Part shown: piece by piece, positions 37,206 through 48,299 of the stretch | Position numbering within the stretch: position 1 is the stretch's first letter | Layout of the letters: each line of letters starts with the position of its first letter | Assembly: GCA_947685225.1 (NCBI GenBank) | Contig: CANTUV010000035.1 | Location: forward strand, 8,625,501 to 8,689,500 | Reading direction: 5' to 3' | Length of the DNA: 64,000 bases | Origin: Garcia nutans | Taxonomy: Eukaryota; Streptophyta; Magnoliopsida; Malpighiales; Euphorbiaceae | Position numbers and translations under genes: made by a program | Notes under the pieces: generated by a model | Seen by the model: the letters and a program-made list of their open reading frames with translations, nothing else | The model's database searches: none | What the model was told of the DNA's origin: nothing

Positions 37206-38649
37206 ATGGATCCGGAACAAGTTCAGAAGATGGTGGATGATGCCCTCAATACCAAAATGGAAGAACTAAATGGGATCCTAGCTGAGACCATAAAAAGTCA
37301 ACTGGATGCATTATTGGGGAACACTGCTGAAGTTTCTGCTAGTACCAAGAAGTCGAAAGACAAGGGAAAGACCAAGATTGGTGAAGTAGCCTTTGATGAT
37401 GACAAGGTGGTTGTCGATGATGATGATGGCAAGGTGGTTGTCGATGATGATGATGACTGGGCTCAGTATTTTCAAGAACCTCAAGATAAGAAGAAAGTAC
37501 CAAATGTTATGCAGAAATTGACTGTTGAGAAGACTGAGACTTTCGATGTGGAGAAGATGATTGCTGATTTGGAAAAGAAGTTTAAAAAGAAGCTGAAAAC
37601 TGAGGAGATGTCGGAAGTGGATAAATTATTTGAACAAGATGAAGAAGTTCCTTATAAGTTCAAGATGCCTTCATTCGCTAAGTACAATGATATAGAAAAT
37701 CACCACTTGCATGTTAAGCAGTACATCACTGCCATGCAATTTGCCCGAGCTACTAAGGCTCAAACTCTAGGATACTTCATGCTCTCACTGGATCTTATCG
37801 TACAAAACTGGTTCAATACTTTAGAGGAATGTACTCAAAAGAATTGAGATTTGCTATATAAAGCCTTTATTCAGTAGTATGGCTATAATGTTGAACTAGA
37901 AGTGACTCTGATGGAGGTAGAGTCAGTAAGACAAAAGCAAAATGAGAATTTTGTCCACTATGTGAAGAGGTGGAGAAACATGGCTACACTGCTTAAGAAG
38001 AGACCAGATGAGTCTAGCCAGATTCGAATGATAGTAAGGGGTGTCCTACCCAACCTACTTGAATGGATGTCTCACACTCTCATAAGGATTTTCAAAAGTC
38101 TTCTCCAAGCTGGTTTATAGATAGAAGAATAGGAATGAGAGAAGAGCCATTTTCTTAAAGAAGGAATGAGAGAAAAATTATCAAATTGGCAGCCAAAATA
38201 CACAGAAATCGATGGTTGTCAATGCAACAACTGGTTAAGCAAATAGAAGATAATTTTCAGAGTTGAAAAGACCTCTATCTTGGGATTTCAACAAGTTACA
38301 AAAAAATTAACTATTACAGCTATTGGCTCCCCAACCTTTGTTGGATCCTCTGTCATCAAGCTTTGATGCCAAAGCCTTTTGTCAATTCCATCAAGTGCAA
38401 GGGCATAAGACATATAGATGCATTCGCTTAAAGCATGAGATCCAATATTTGATAGATAGTAGTAAGCAGCCTGAGTCTGATAAACCCAACACTAAAAGTA
38501 ATTCATTGCCTAAGTTTGGAAGAATGTCATCACCAGCAACCTTCATGATAGAAGGAGGATTGATGAAAAGTTTTGTCTTCTCATCTTTTCAAGTTATAGA
38601 TGGAGAAACTACTGAGAAAGGGGTTGCTTGTTTTGATCCTTGCCCCTGA
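37206..38649 (+). pseudogene. Gag pseudogene of the outer element
   Basis: The ATG at 37206 opens 213 codons: an N-terminal coiled-coil-like part, a Lys-rich stretch, an Asp-rich duplicated segment (KVVVDDDD twice, about residues 66-88) and a retrotransposon gag domain (PYKFKMPSFAKYND to QNWFNTLE). TGA at 37845 and a TAG near 37875 interrupt the same frame, which resumes at 37902-38120 (VESVRQKQNENFVHYVKRW). A frameshifted piece, 38323-38649, carries the nucleocapsid-like CQFHQVQGHKTYRC motif followed by LKHEIQYLI, as in Tat-type gag proteins. No protease follows. The product would form capsids; here it is broken. Confidence 0.85.
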
Positions 38650-41180
38650 CATATCCAAATAGATGAAATATCTTTTGACTTCAAATCAATAAAACTTCAC
38701 TTAGCTTATTTGATTATTTGTTTTATTTTCTTTCTTTGACATTTTCTGAAATAATTATATTTTTCAAATTAAGATTATTTGAATAGGTTATTTTTTATTA
38801 AATTTTTATTGGTCTTTATTCATTTTGGTGCTCAATCGATGATGAATCTATATTGATATTCATAAATTAGTATATCTATGCATCAGTATCTGAATGACTT
38901 TACTAGGTGAGGGAGTTATTCTATAGTATTGAGCTGTGTATGCTTACATAGAGATGGCTCTTACATAATTATGGGTGTCTAGGTCCTAGTCGATCTTAAA
39001 ACATACTCTGATAAACTTTGAGGTGAAATTGAACTCTGCTTATTAAAGGAAGAAATAATCTAGACATTATTTGGTAAGCCAATAACTAAAATCTACCCAA
39101 TTAAATATCAATTTTTAGTTTGTCCTCTTGAGCCTTCATAAGATTTTAGCTTGCTTTTATTGGCTTGTAAACTCCAACAACCTAACCTGAGCTATTGTGA
39201 TACTTATGGCAAGTCTAATGATCACTAAGGTACTAAGGACTAAAGAAGATCAAGAAAGAGGATGTATAATCAAGACCACAAAGATAGTTAAAGTTCACCT
39301 GATACTAGACCTAATATCTCATATCCATTAAGATGACATAAAGGTAATAAATGATTTATCTTTGTTGAAGCAAATTCACTCTACTCCACTCATCTATAGT
39401 CAGAAGCATAGAATTGTGCAAATAAGACAACTCTCTTAGAAAAAAGAAAAAAGAAAAAAGAAAAAAGAAAAAAGAAAAAAGAAAAAAGAAAAAAGAAAAA
39501 AGAAAAAAGAAAAAAGAAAAAAGAAAAAAGAAAAAAGAAAAAAGAAAAAAGAAAAAAGAAAAAAGAAAAAAGAAAAAGCAAAATAAAACCCAAAGAGGGG
39601 CGGTTCAGAAACTAACAGAGTTCTTGTTACCTAAAGCAGCAAAAAACTTTCACTTAGTTTATGAGGACAAATTTGGCTTGATAAGAGAAAGGCCATCTTA
39701 TCCGACACAGTTCCGAGTCTGCAATCTTGAAAGTCTAAGACTTGATATTCCAAAGGGAAAAATGAAAAAATAATGATCCTAAGTTTTTGCAAAAGAAAAG
39801 ATCAAGATCGTACTAATTGAATATAAATTTCTTCCAAAGGTAGAAGAACATTTAAGCCTTATTTATTTATGAAGTCAGATAACAAGATGCCTAGCAGGAG
39901 AAAATAGTGCCCAAAATTTAAAAATGTTTCAAACAACATATAGTTCCAACAAAGAAGTTTTGTAGTATGAGAGTTAGTTAGTATTATCACAATAGCTCTA
40001 ATTTAAAAATGGTATTCACTTAAACTATGTCTCTTATAGATCACATTTCAAGCCTATTAATGATCTCTCTTGGTAGGTAGAGTCTATTAGTGGAGATTGT
40101 TTGAATAAGCATGCATGTGAGGTATATAATATTTAAACTCAATGAGACCTCTGGCCACATAATGTGTATGTGCCTATCTGAAGTGCAACAGTTCTTGTTC
40201 AAATAGAATTGATTCTTGAGTTTTATAAGGTAGCTAGGGTTATCATGTTATGAATGTGTTAATTTGGAAAGTCAAGTCCTGAGGCACAATGACGCTGACT
40301 TGACAAAGCCAAAATATAATTTTTTTAAAAAAAGATATTTTTATCTTACGACCATTCAAGTTTAGGGAAGTGTGTTGAATTGTCGAACATCAAATGACAT
40401 ATTGGACAAAAGTGGGCTAATTAAAAGATTCCTTGCAAGGTCATGAAGAAGTCGCTAATTAAATGTATAAAAATGAATATTTCTTGTGTCCGTAACAATA
40501 TTGTTTAGGCCCCACCACTCATGTTTTTAACATCTTAAAAGCCATAAATGTAAAGTTTTCTATCATTTCAATGAAAGACCTGAATGAACATCTGAAAGGA
40601 ATCCATCAGAGAGCTTCAACTATTCACATCGGTCTGTGAGTCGATAGAATCACTGTAAGTATCACTCATGCATATCATACATACATGTATATATGAGCAT
40701 ATTATATTGTATTTTATTATCTTATGTTGCCTATTCTTTGAAAAGTAGACATCCAGTGAAGTAAACAACCAAAAGAAGATATGAAATCAGGGAGGCATGG
40801 AAGACCCATTGCTCGAGGAAAATTCAGCCACTATGCAAAAAAAGAGATGCATATTTGTGCATGAAACTAGACAAAATACAAACATCAATCAAAGTCTATA
40901 TGAGAACAAAATCATTGGTTTGAGTTTACATAGGGGGCAAAACTTTCTCTTTTTCAATTCTTGATTTTATTCGTGTACAAAATATTTTCAGACGCACTTT
41001 TAATATTTTGCCATGCAGGGGACAAAGAGAGGATATAAGGACTAGTTAAAAAATAGGTGAATTTTTTTTGCAAAAGGAAGAACAAAAAGAAAGAACACAA
41101 GAAGAAAGTAAGAACTCCAAAAGAATAAAGATACAAAAGATAAAAGATCAGTCTAGATAGAAGAGCTGAAATTAATGCAG
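38650..41180 (+). other. Non-coding middle of the outer element
   Basis: About 2.5 kb between gag and the 3' minisatellites in which I could find no protease, reverse transcriptase, RNase H or integrase motif in any frame. Apart from the heptamer repeat at 39439-39578 it is unique-looking sequence. It may be a decayed spacer rather than a lost pol. Confidence 0.6.
39439..39578. repeat. Heptanucleotide tandem repeat (GAAAAAA), about 20 units
   Basis: About 140 bp of almost perfect GAAAAAA units. The 67-codon ORF on - made of Phe, Leu and Ser repeats is only a translation of this array. Confidence 0.97.
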
Positions 41181-41182
41181 AC

Positions 41183-42203
41183 AATGTCTAAGGATGAAGA
41201 TCTATTTTGAAAAGTGAAAAACCATTGTCCGAAGAATGAAGATCCATTTTGAACGGTGAAGACCCACTGTCTAAAGGATGAAGATCTATTTTAAAGGGTG
41301 AAAACCCAATGTCCAAGGATGAAGATACATTGTGAAAGGTAAAGGCCTGAAGCAATCGGCTAGAAGAAAGCCAGAACCCTCAACTGACAGAAGGGCAGTC
41401 CAGCTAGAAGAGCTGAAATTATTTGGCTAGAATAAAGTCAGAACTCTCAGATGATAGAAGGTCAGTCTAACTAGAAGAGCTGAAGTCAATCCATTGAAGA
41501 ATGGAACCTATCGGTTAAAAGAAAGTCAAAATTCTCAAACGACAAAAGTATGGTCAAGCTAGAAGAGCTAAAACCCAGCCTATATTGGATTTTTTGAAGT
41601 ATCCCAACGGCAACACTTTTCTTGATATGATTGAAATATCCAATTTTGTTTCTGCCAAGATATTAGAGTCGCTTGGTGGATTTCATCAGGATATTAGAAT
41701 TGCTCGATGGCTGTTTTCATTCACCAAGATATTAGAATCGCTTGGTGATTTTATCGAGATATTAGATTCGCTCGATAGATCCATAGGGACATTAGAGTTG
41801 CCCATTGACCCGTTGAGATATGAGAGTCACTTAACAGTTTTGTTGCTTGGTCATCAGGATATTAGAGTTTGGGATATTAGAGTTGCTCATTCACTAATTA
41901 AGATATTAGAGCCGCTCAATAGTTTTTTCACTTCATCATTTCATCAGGATATTAAAATCGCTTAATGAACCTATTGGCATCTTAGAGTTGCCAAATCCAA
42001 TCTCGGGTCTACGTACCTAAATCAAATTCAGTCTTTTTCGTGTTCAAAACTCAAACCAGGTCCAGAACTTAAATCACCTCGGATCTAGAACCCAAATATT
42101 TTTTGAGTTCAAAACTCAAATCGGGTCTAGAATCCAAACATCATCGGGTCTAGAATCCAAACATCATCGGATTCAGAATTCAAGTCTTTTTTTAGTCCAG
42201 AAC
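41183..42203 (+). repeat. Consecutive degenerate minisatellites in the 3' part of the outer element
   Basis: Four different arrays follow each other. At 41183-41340, units of about 45 bp contain GGATGAAGATCTATTTT. At about 41345-41580, units of about 80 bp contain CTAGAAGAGCTGAA and AAGTCAGAACTCTCA. At about 41655-41960, units contain CATCAGGATATTAGA. From about 42005, units of 20-30 bp contain GGGTCTAGAATCCAAA, with one exact 23-bp duplication at 42122-42167. The last array is cut by the Athila element at 42203 and resumes at 54130. Such minisatellites between coding region and 3' LTR are known for Tat/Ogre-type elements. The 126-codon ORF at 41585-41965 is an in-frame reading of the third array. 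Confidence 0.85.
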
Positions 42204-43695
42204 TGTTGCGCTCAAATTAACTCTAACACAAAGCGTCACTCGCAAGTATACGAGGTAGCTGTAGCAAAGGTGATCGCCCCAAGGTCGTCTCACAAGGAAG
42301 CTAAAGTGGCTAATTGATTATCAGATTTTAAATAACAAGTAATTAAAGAAATTTAAATTGCTAAATAATGAAGAAGATTGATTAAAGTTTAAAACAAATA
42401 AAAGTAAACTATAACTGATGTTTTGATTCACTTGATAAAAAGGTCTACTTCTCTACTACTTGTATGTATGAATGGTTATTTTTCTTAACTAATTCAATTT
42501 CAAAGATTAAATCTCAAACAACTTAATTAATTGAGTCAAGGAAATAAGCTCTCGCATTCAAACCTCTTACAACTAATCTTGTTATAATTGAAATAATCTT
42601 TTTAATAGGTTATATCTCCAATTCACCTAAGTCCCTAATTGAATTGATCCAGCATTAGACTTCATCTCTCAATCCATCATCTAATACCTAAAACACATAA
42701 TTGGTGGCCAATCAATTATATATTAAAATATTTCATTCAATCAAGGCTAAAGAAATTATTAGCTAAGAGAATAACCAATTCATACAATCATAGCAGATCC
42801 ATACAAACCCTAGACTAGATCAAATTAGTTCATGATGCAATCAAACATATTCATCTCATTAATGTTCAAAGAAATCAAAATAGACATGATAATATCCGTT
42901 AATATAATTTCAATGAAAATAAAGAGAATAAGTTCGAGAACAAAACCAAGTTACAAACTCCTTGAAGCTTCTGAAGAATCTCTTGATCAAATCTTGCAAG
43001 AAGGATGTCTCAATGGCTAGAACAATCTAATCTAAGCTAAAGTAATCAAAATCAAAGAAATCAAAGTTAAAACCCTAACTTCACTCTTAGACGGCTCAAA
43101 TCTCTCTCAAAATCGTCAACAGTCCCTAAAACCCTAGCTTTTCTTTTCTTTTTATATGAAACGTCCGCTTTAAAATTTGCTGCGTGCTTGGTTCATGAGG
43201 GACACGGCCAGGTCAAAAGTGACTTGGCCGTGTGAGTGCTCTTTGGAGGGACACAGCCATTGACTTGGCCGTGTCCCTTGCATGTGTCACCTATTGCTTG
43301 CCTTTTCTTCTTTTCTTCTTTGTTGAGTGACACGGCCAGTTGAAGCTTGACTTGGCCGTGTTGGGCTATTTTGGAGGGACACGGCCAATGACTTGGCCGT
43401 GTCCTCTGCCTGTGTCAGCCACTGCCCCTTTCTCCTTCAATTTGTTTTCTTGCCTGTTTTAACCTAACACCAAACTCAAAATAAACTTTAAACAAGAAAT
43501 AAATAGATAATAACAAACAAAACACAAACACATACTAAAAACTAGATCAAAAATAACATAAACACTGAAATAAACTAAAATACCAAAATTAATAAAAACA
43601 CAAAACAAACCGATAAAAACTAACAAAATACCTAAATAAAACAATAATTATCATAATAAACAAGATAGAAATCTATAACAAAAACTAATAAAACA
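42204..43695 (-). repeat. Athila 3' LTR
   Basis: 1492 bp. It lacks a 9-bp segment near 42451 that the other LTR has (GGGTTTGCA type, near 52871). It contains four hairpin-forming CACGGCCA/TGGCCGTG motifs at 43201-43404. Confidence 0.96.
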
Positions 43696-45249
43696 ACTAC
43701 CCCACACTTAAAACTTTGCTTGTCCTCAAGCAAATTCACATGGCATAAATTAAAAACTCAAACAACCTTAACTATAATTCCAGCATATAGATGAAATACT
43801 TCAAGACATCAGACATAAACAATTGCAATTTCCTTCAATCAAGATTTTCTTAACTCATTCATTAATCTAGACATACAAATCTTATCTCTCATCTAAGTGT
43901 TTCACTCGATTTCAAAAGTTAATTACTCAAAACACCCATGATTGCATACTACCATAAACTTGCTTAATTATCCAATCTCCCTCACTGATTTTCTCAAGAA
44001 ATAATCTGAAGGTCTTTCATTTGGATGTAATGGGGCTAAGGTAAAGGTGTGAGAAAAGACATTTAGGCTGGAGCATCAAGAAATGGAGTATCTAAATTAG
44101 ACACTACTCTTGCTTAAGAAACTTACAACTCCCTCAACTCACCAATCCATTAATACTTCACATACTTGCATAAATACATAAGTCAACATTCCTCTTTTGA
44201 TAACCAATGCTAGAACATATGTGAATTTTGCATATATATATATAACTTTTCTTTTTATTTTCTTTCTTTTTTTTTAATATATATATATATATACAAAATT
44301 AAGAATTGCATGGAACATCTAGCTTAAAATGTAGAGGAAAAGAATAATGACTCTTAATCAAATACAATGTGCAAAGTATGCATTTCAACCCCCAATTAGC
44401 AATTCCATTTTTCTTTCTTTTTTTTACTTGCTTACCCCACACTTTGAAACAAACCACCCTATTGTCATATCATAAAACTCCATTCCTTAATGCAGGTATG
44501 ATGATAAGAAGAACATGTTAAGTTGAGAATTGTGTTGATCAAACAAGAAACGGTCAATGGCTCAACTTGGCTCACTAAGGAAATCAATATTAAGGGAAGT
44601 CTTTTTAAGCTAAAGGGGCTAACCTAATTTGCCTTCATCATTTTAAAACTTGAGATTAAATCATAATGTGAGTTCAATTAGTATGCAAAAGCAAACTCTA
44701 GAGATGCCAAATCATGAAGGTGCACACTTAAGAAAAGAAAATCAATTGACAATAATATCAAATTTATGAGGCTCAAAACTCACACAGGTGGGTTCACAAA
44801 GATTTATATGTCATGAATTGCAGAATGTGAAAATTGATCCTAAATGGATTCAAATGCTCATTTATATGCCGAAACTAAAGTCTCAACTATAATGCTAGAA
44901 TCAAAGAAAAGATCAATAAGATTTCAACAATTATGCCGTGCACAACAGACACAATAAGCAAAACAAAACAAAAATTAAAGGAAAGCTTAAAGAGTACCCC
45001 ACACTTAAAATTTACATTGTCCTCAATGTGAAACAAGAATAATAAATAAAAAGAGTTAAAGGACAACCTGTCTTCCATCGTACCTGTTGAGGCAAAACCC
45101 TAGCTTACATCACAAACACAAAAGTTCAAAAATAAAAGTACAATATATATAAAAATAAAATATCCAAATATAAAAACATTAACATGAAAACAAAAAAGAA
45201 AAATAAAAACAAAAATATACTAAACAAAATAAAACAAGGAACTCAAAAT
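43696..45249 (-). other. Athila 3' untranslated region with repeated polypurine tracts
   Basis: On -, TTTTAAGTGTGGGGTAGT ends at the 3' LTR (43696-43712) and is the expected polypurine tract. A second copy, TTTTAAGTGTGGGGTACT, lies at about 44994-45011, with similar sequence continuing on the upstream side (GAGGACAA...). A third, weaker AAAGTGTGGGGTAA lies near 44434-44448. No ORF of note is present in this 1.5 kb. Confidence 0.8.
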
Positions 45250-46367
45250 CTATGGAAAAGGCTGGCGTGAAGATGATGCAGCTGAGGGATGGAGACTCAA
45301 GATCTTCGCAAGGTTGCTATTAATCTGTTCTAACTGTTGTAGAACCTCAGCATGGTTAAGGTCCACCTTTCCATCCAGTCGATCCACTTTGCCCTCCAGG
45401 GCCTCAATCCTAAGAAGTACCTCTTGACTTTCCGAAACTGGAGCATCCTCATCTAGGTCAAAAGAATCCGAGTCGGACTCCTCTTGGACCCGTGCTCTCT
45501 TCTGCCTGTCCCCCGGTGCTGCAGACTCAGCTGAAGGCATCTCATAAGTCCCTCTCCTATGCACCACCATGTGCATCTTCTCAAGTGTAGCTAAATCCAA
45601 AGAGTCATTATCCGAAATTCTAGTCATGCGACTAGTACTCGGGTCAAAATCCTCAACAAGGGCTACTGCTAATGTGGTAACCAACCCCCCAACACAAATT
45701 GCCCCCTTTCTTTTGTTAGCCACAGAATAAAAAATATCGGCTAACCAATAGCCGGCACTAACATGCATTGCATTAAAAGCACAATCCAGGAAAAATAATT
45801 CACTCACTTCAACCACACCCAGACTCTCCTTCCGAGCAAAGAATCCGCAAGCCATAAACCTATGCAAATACCTCAAAGCGAAATTTCTTAATTTAGATGC
45901 TTTGGCCGATTTGGCCACATAAGTACCTGAGCCTAAAGCTCCCCAAGCAAATTGTTTTTTAAATTCTTTGGGTACCGACCTTTCCCCATGCTGATGAAAA
46001 CCATATATATCATTTAACTGGTCAATATTAAGCACATAAGATTTACCCAGCAATTTAAACATCAGTTTAGTGCATATTTTCTTATCATTTCTTTCAACCT
46101 TGAGAGATGTCAAAAATTCTAAAGTAAGTTCCTCAAACTGCAAAGGTCTCAAGGTGACTAGAGTTTCCCATCCAAGAAATTTCACATATCGATCAAAATT
46201 AGTCCTAATTTGCAAGGCATCAAGAGATTCATCGTTAACATAACTTGTCGGGAAAAAACCCCGAAAAGACTTGCTCTCTTCGAAGATAAAGATGATGAAG
46301 AGGAAGAAGCTCCTTCGGTTGTAGGCCTCTTCGTCTTGCGGTGTGAAACAGTCTTAGTTCTCGGCAT
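45250..46367 (-). pseudogene. Athila ORF3 (historically called env-like), one frameshift
   Basis: Two overlapping frames make one gene. The N-terminus (46367) reads MPRTKTVSHRKTKRPTTEGA with a Ser-rich run. After a one-base shift in a G/T run at about 46252-46262 the frame continues uninterrupted to 45250, including 321 codons open from 46215. The body has the plant transposon protein pattern FEELTLEFLTSLKV, DIYGFHQHG, FALRYLHRFMACGFFARKES and GAICVGGLVTTLA. The C-terminus is an acidic, Lys/Arg-containing segment followed by a coiled coil (LRIEALEGKVDRLDGKVDL). It lies between pol and the 3' LTR, as in Athila elements. No signal peptide or clear membrane anchor is visible, so an envelope role is not supported here. 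Function unknown. Confidence 0.85.
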
Positions 46368-46612
46368 CCTTAGAAATCTAAAAATTCAAACCCAAAACTT
46401 GATTAAATCAAAATTATATGAGCAAAGAAGAAGTTTTAAGTGATTATCTCTAGTTTTGGTGAAGAAATTCGATGTTTAAAGGAAGATTTGGAGTTTTGAA
46501 TCACAAGCTATGAATTTTGCGATACAGAGAGCGAGAGAGACGAAGAACAGGAAATTAGGGATCTAATGAAAAGAAATTGGGCAAAATCGGATTTTTAAAA
46601 GTGTAAAAATGA

Positions 46613-46849
46613 GGGACACGGCCGTGTTGGGGTGGACTTGGCCGTGTCTGGTGTGTGAAAGTGAAGAGACACGGCCAAGTCAAGATGACACGGCCGTGTC
46701 TAATGCTCTTGGAGGGACACGGCCAGTGACTTGGCCGTGTCCCATGGGTGTGTCCTCTTCTGTATAAAAATTTGCAAAAACGAAAGAAATTTGATGAAGC
46801 GTGGCCGTGTCCAGTGTGTGACACGGCCAAGTCCTTTGGCCGTGTCACC
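46613..46849. repeat. Cluster of CACGGCC/GGCCGTG hairpins between Athila pol and ORF3
   Basis: At least four pairs of inverted ACACGGCCA and TGGCCGTGT motifs in 237 bp, including a GGGACACGGCCA - GTGACT - TGGCCGTGTCCC type structure at 46713-46742. The same motif family occurs four times in each LTR. These are the most GC-rich sites in the neighbourhood. The 97-codon ORF on - across this block is a consequence of the repeat. Confidence 0.9.
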
Positions 46850-47103
46850 TACTGCCTTTTATTAACTTTTAACCTTTTTTTTTATTCAATTCTTAAAGAT
46901 TTTGCAAAACTTCTTCTTCAAACACCCTGAAACACAAAATAAAGAAAAACCGATCAAAGCACCAATTCCATTTATTTAGACTAAACATTAAAATCAAAAC
47001 TTGCCAAATTTAAAATTACAACTATAGAAAATAAATGCAAACCGATGGGTTGCCTCCCATTTAGCGCTTCTTTAATGTCATATAGCTGGACATCATGCAA
47101 GGC

Positions 47104-48290
47104 CTAGGGATCATGAATCAAAGTGCTGTCAATGACCCTCACTTCCTGAAATCCTTCATTGTATGGCTTAACTCTCTGTCCATTCACTTTAAAAGTCTCA
47201 CTTGTTCGAGAGTTAAGTAATTTAATGGCACCAGAAGGATACACCTGAGTTATATCGAAAGGACCACTCCATCGAGACTTGAGTTTACCTGGAAAAAGAC
47301 GGAGTCGTGAGTTAAAAAGTAAAACCTTCATACCTGGACTCAATGTCTTTCGCACTATAATTCTGTCATGAAGTGCTTTAGTGCAATCCTTGTAAATTCT
47401 CGAGCTCTCATAGGCCTCATTTCTCAGCTCATCTAACTCTAAAATTTGTAGAAATCGTTCTCTCTTCGCTTTGTCCAAGTCAAAATTCAGAGTCTTGATT
47501 GCCCAATACGCTCTGTGCTCCAACTCCACTGGCAAGTGACAAGCTTTTCCAAAAACCAATCGGTAGGGACTCATACCAAGAGGAGTCTTGAAAGCAGTCC
47601 GATAAGCCCATAGTGCATCATGCAATCTGGTTGCCCAATCCTTCCTTGATGTGTTGACTGTTTTCTCCAGAATTCCCTTAATCTGCTTGTTGGATGTTTC
47701 CACTTGTCCAAAAGTCTGTGGATGATATGGGGTTGCCACTTTGTGCTTAACACCAGATTTGTGCATTAATTTCTCAAAAAGCCTGTTGCAAAAATGGCTC
47801 CCCCCATCACTGACTATCACCCTTGGCATACCAAATCTGCTAAGAATATTTTTCTTCACAAATTTAACAACTACATTAGCATCATTAGTACGGGTGGGGA
47901 TTGCCTCCACCCATTTGGAAACATAATCAACAGCAACTAAAATATACTTATATCCAAAAGACTTGGGGAAAGGACCCATGAAGTTTATTCCCCACACATC
48001 AAACAGTTCAACAACAATATATGATTGAAGGGGCATTTCATTCCTCCTCCCAATGTTACATACTCTTTGGCAACGATCACAGTGCTTACAATACTCTTGA
48101 GCATCTTTAAATAAAGTAGGCCAGTAAAAACCACTTTGTAGCACCTTTTCTGCAGTCTTTCTTCCTCCAAAATGACCCCACAGTGAAGTTCATGACAAAA
48201 TTGAAGAACACTCAGTTGTTCTTCCTCAGATACACACCTGTGAACTATCTCATCTTTGCAGATCCGGAATAGATAAGGTTCATCCCCAAA
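47104..48290 (-). pseudogene. Athila integrase pseudogene
   Basis: The zinc domain is split by a frameshift near 48160: the histidine part (CHELHCG) lies in the upstream frame and CKHCDRCQRVC in the downstream frame. The long open frame 48144-47104 (346 codons) continues through the core to the C-terminus, ending VRVIDSTLIHDP. The second catalytic Asp (VSDGGSHF) and the Glu (GQVETSNKQ) are present, but the first catalytic Asp in the usual GIDFMGPF motif is Asn (GINFMGPF; AAC codon). This one change should abolish strand transfer even if the frameshift were absent. Confidence 0.92.
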
Positions 48291-48299
48291 ATAAAACTT

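Noticed and set aside
39390..39593. Hydrophobic 67-codon ORF on - that looks like a membrane protein
   Set aside because: It is a translation of the GAAAAAA heptamer array; every seven codons repeat.
41585..41965. 126-codon ORF on + with repeated ILESL/HQDIRIA segments
   Set aside because: The repeats follow the DNA minisatellite, and the surroundings are the non-coding 3' part of an LTR element.
46555..46848. 97-codon ORF on - with repeated HGR/TRP pattern
   Set aside because: It reads through the hairpin motif cluster of the Athila spacer and has no known domain.
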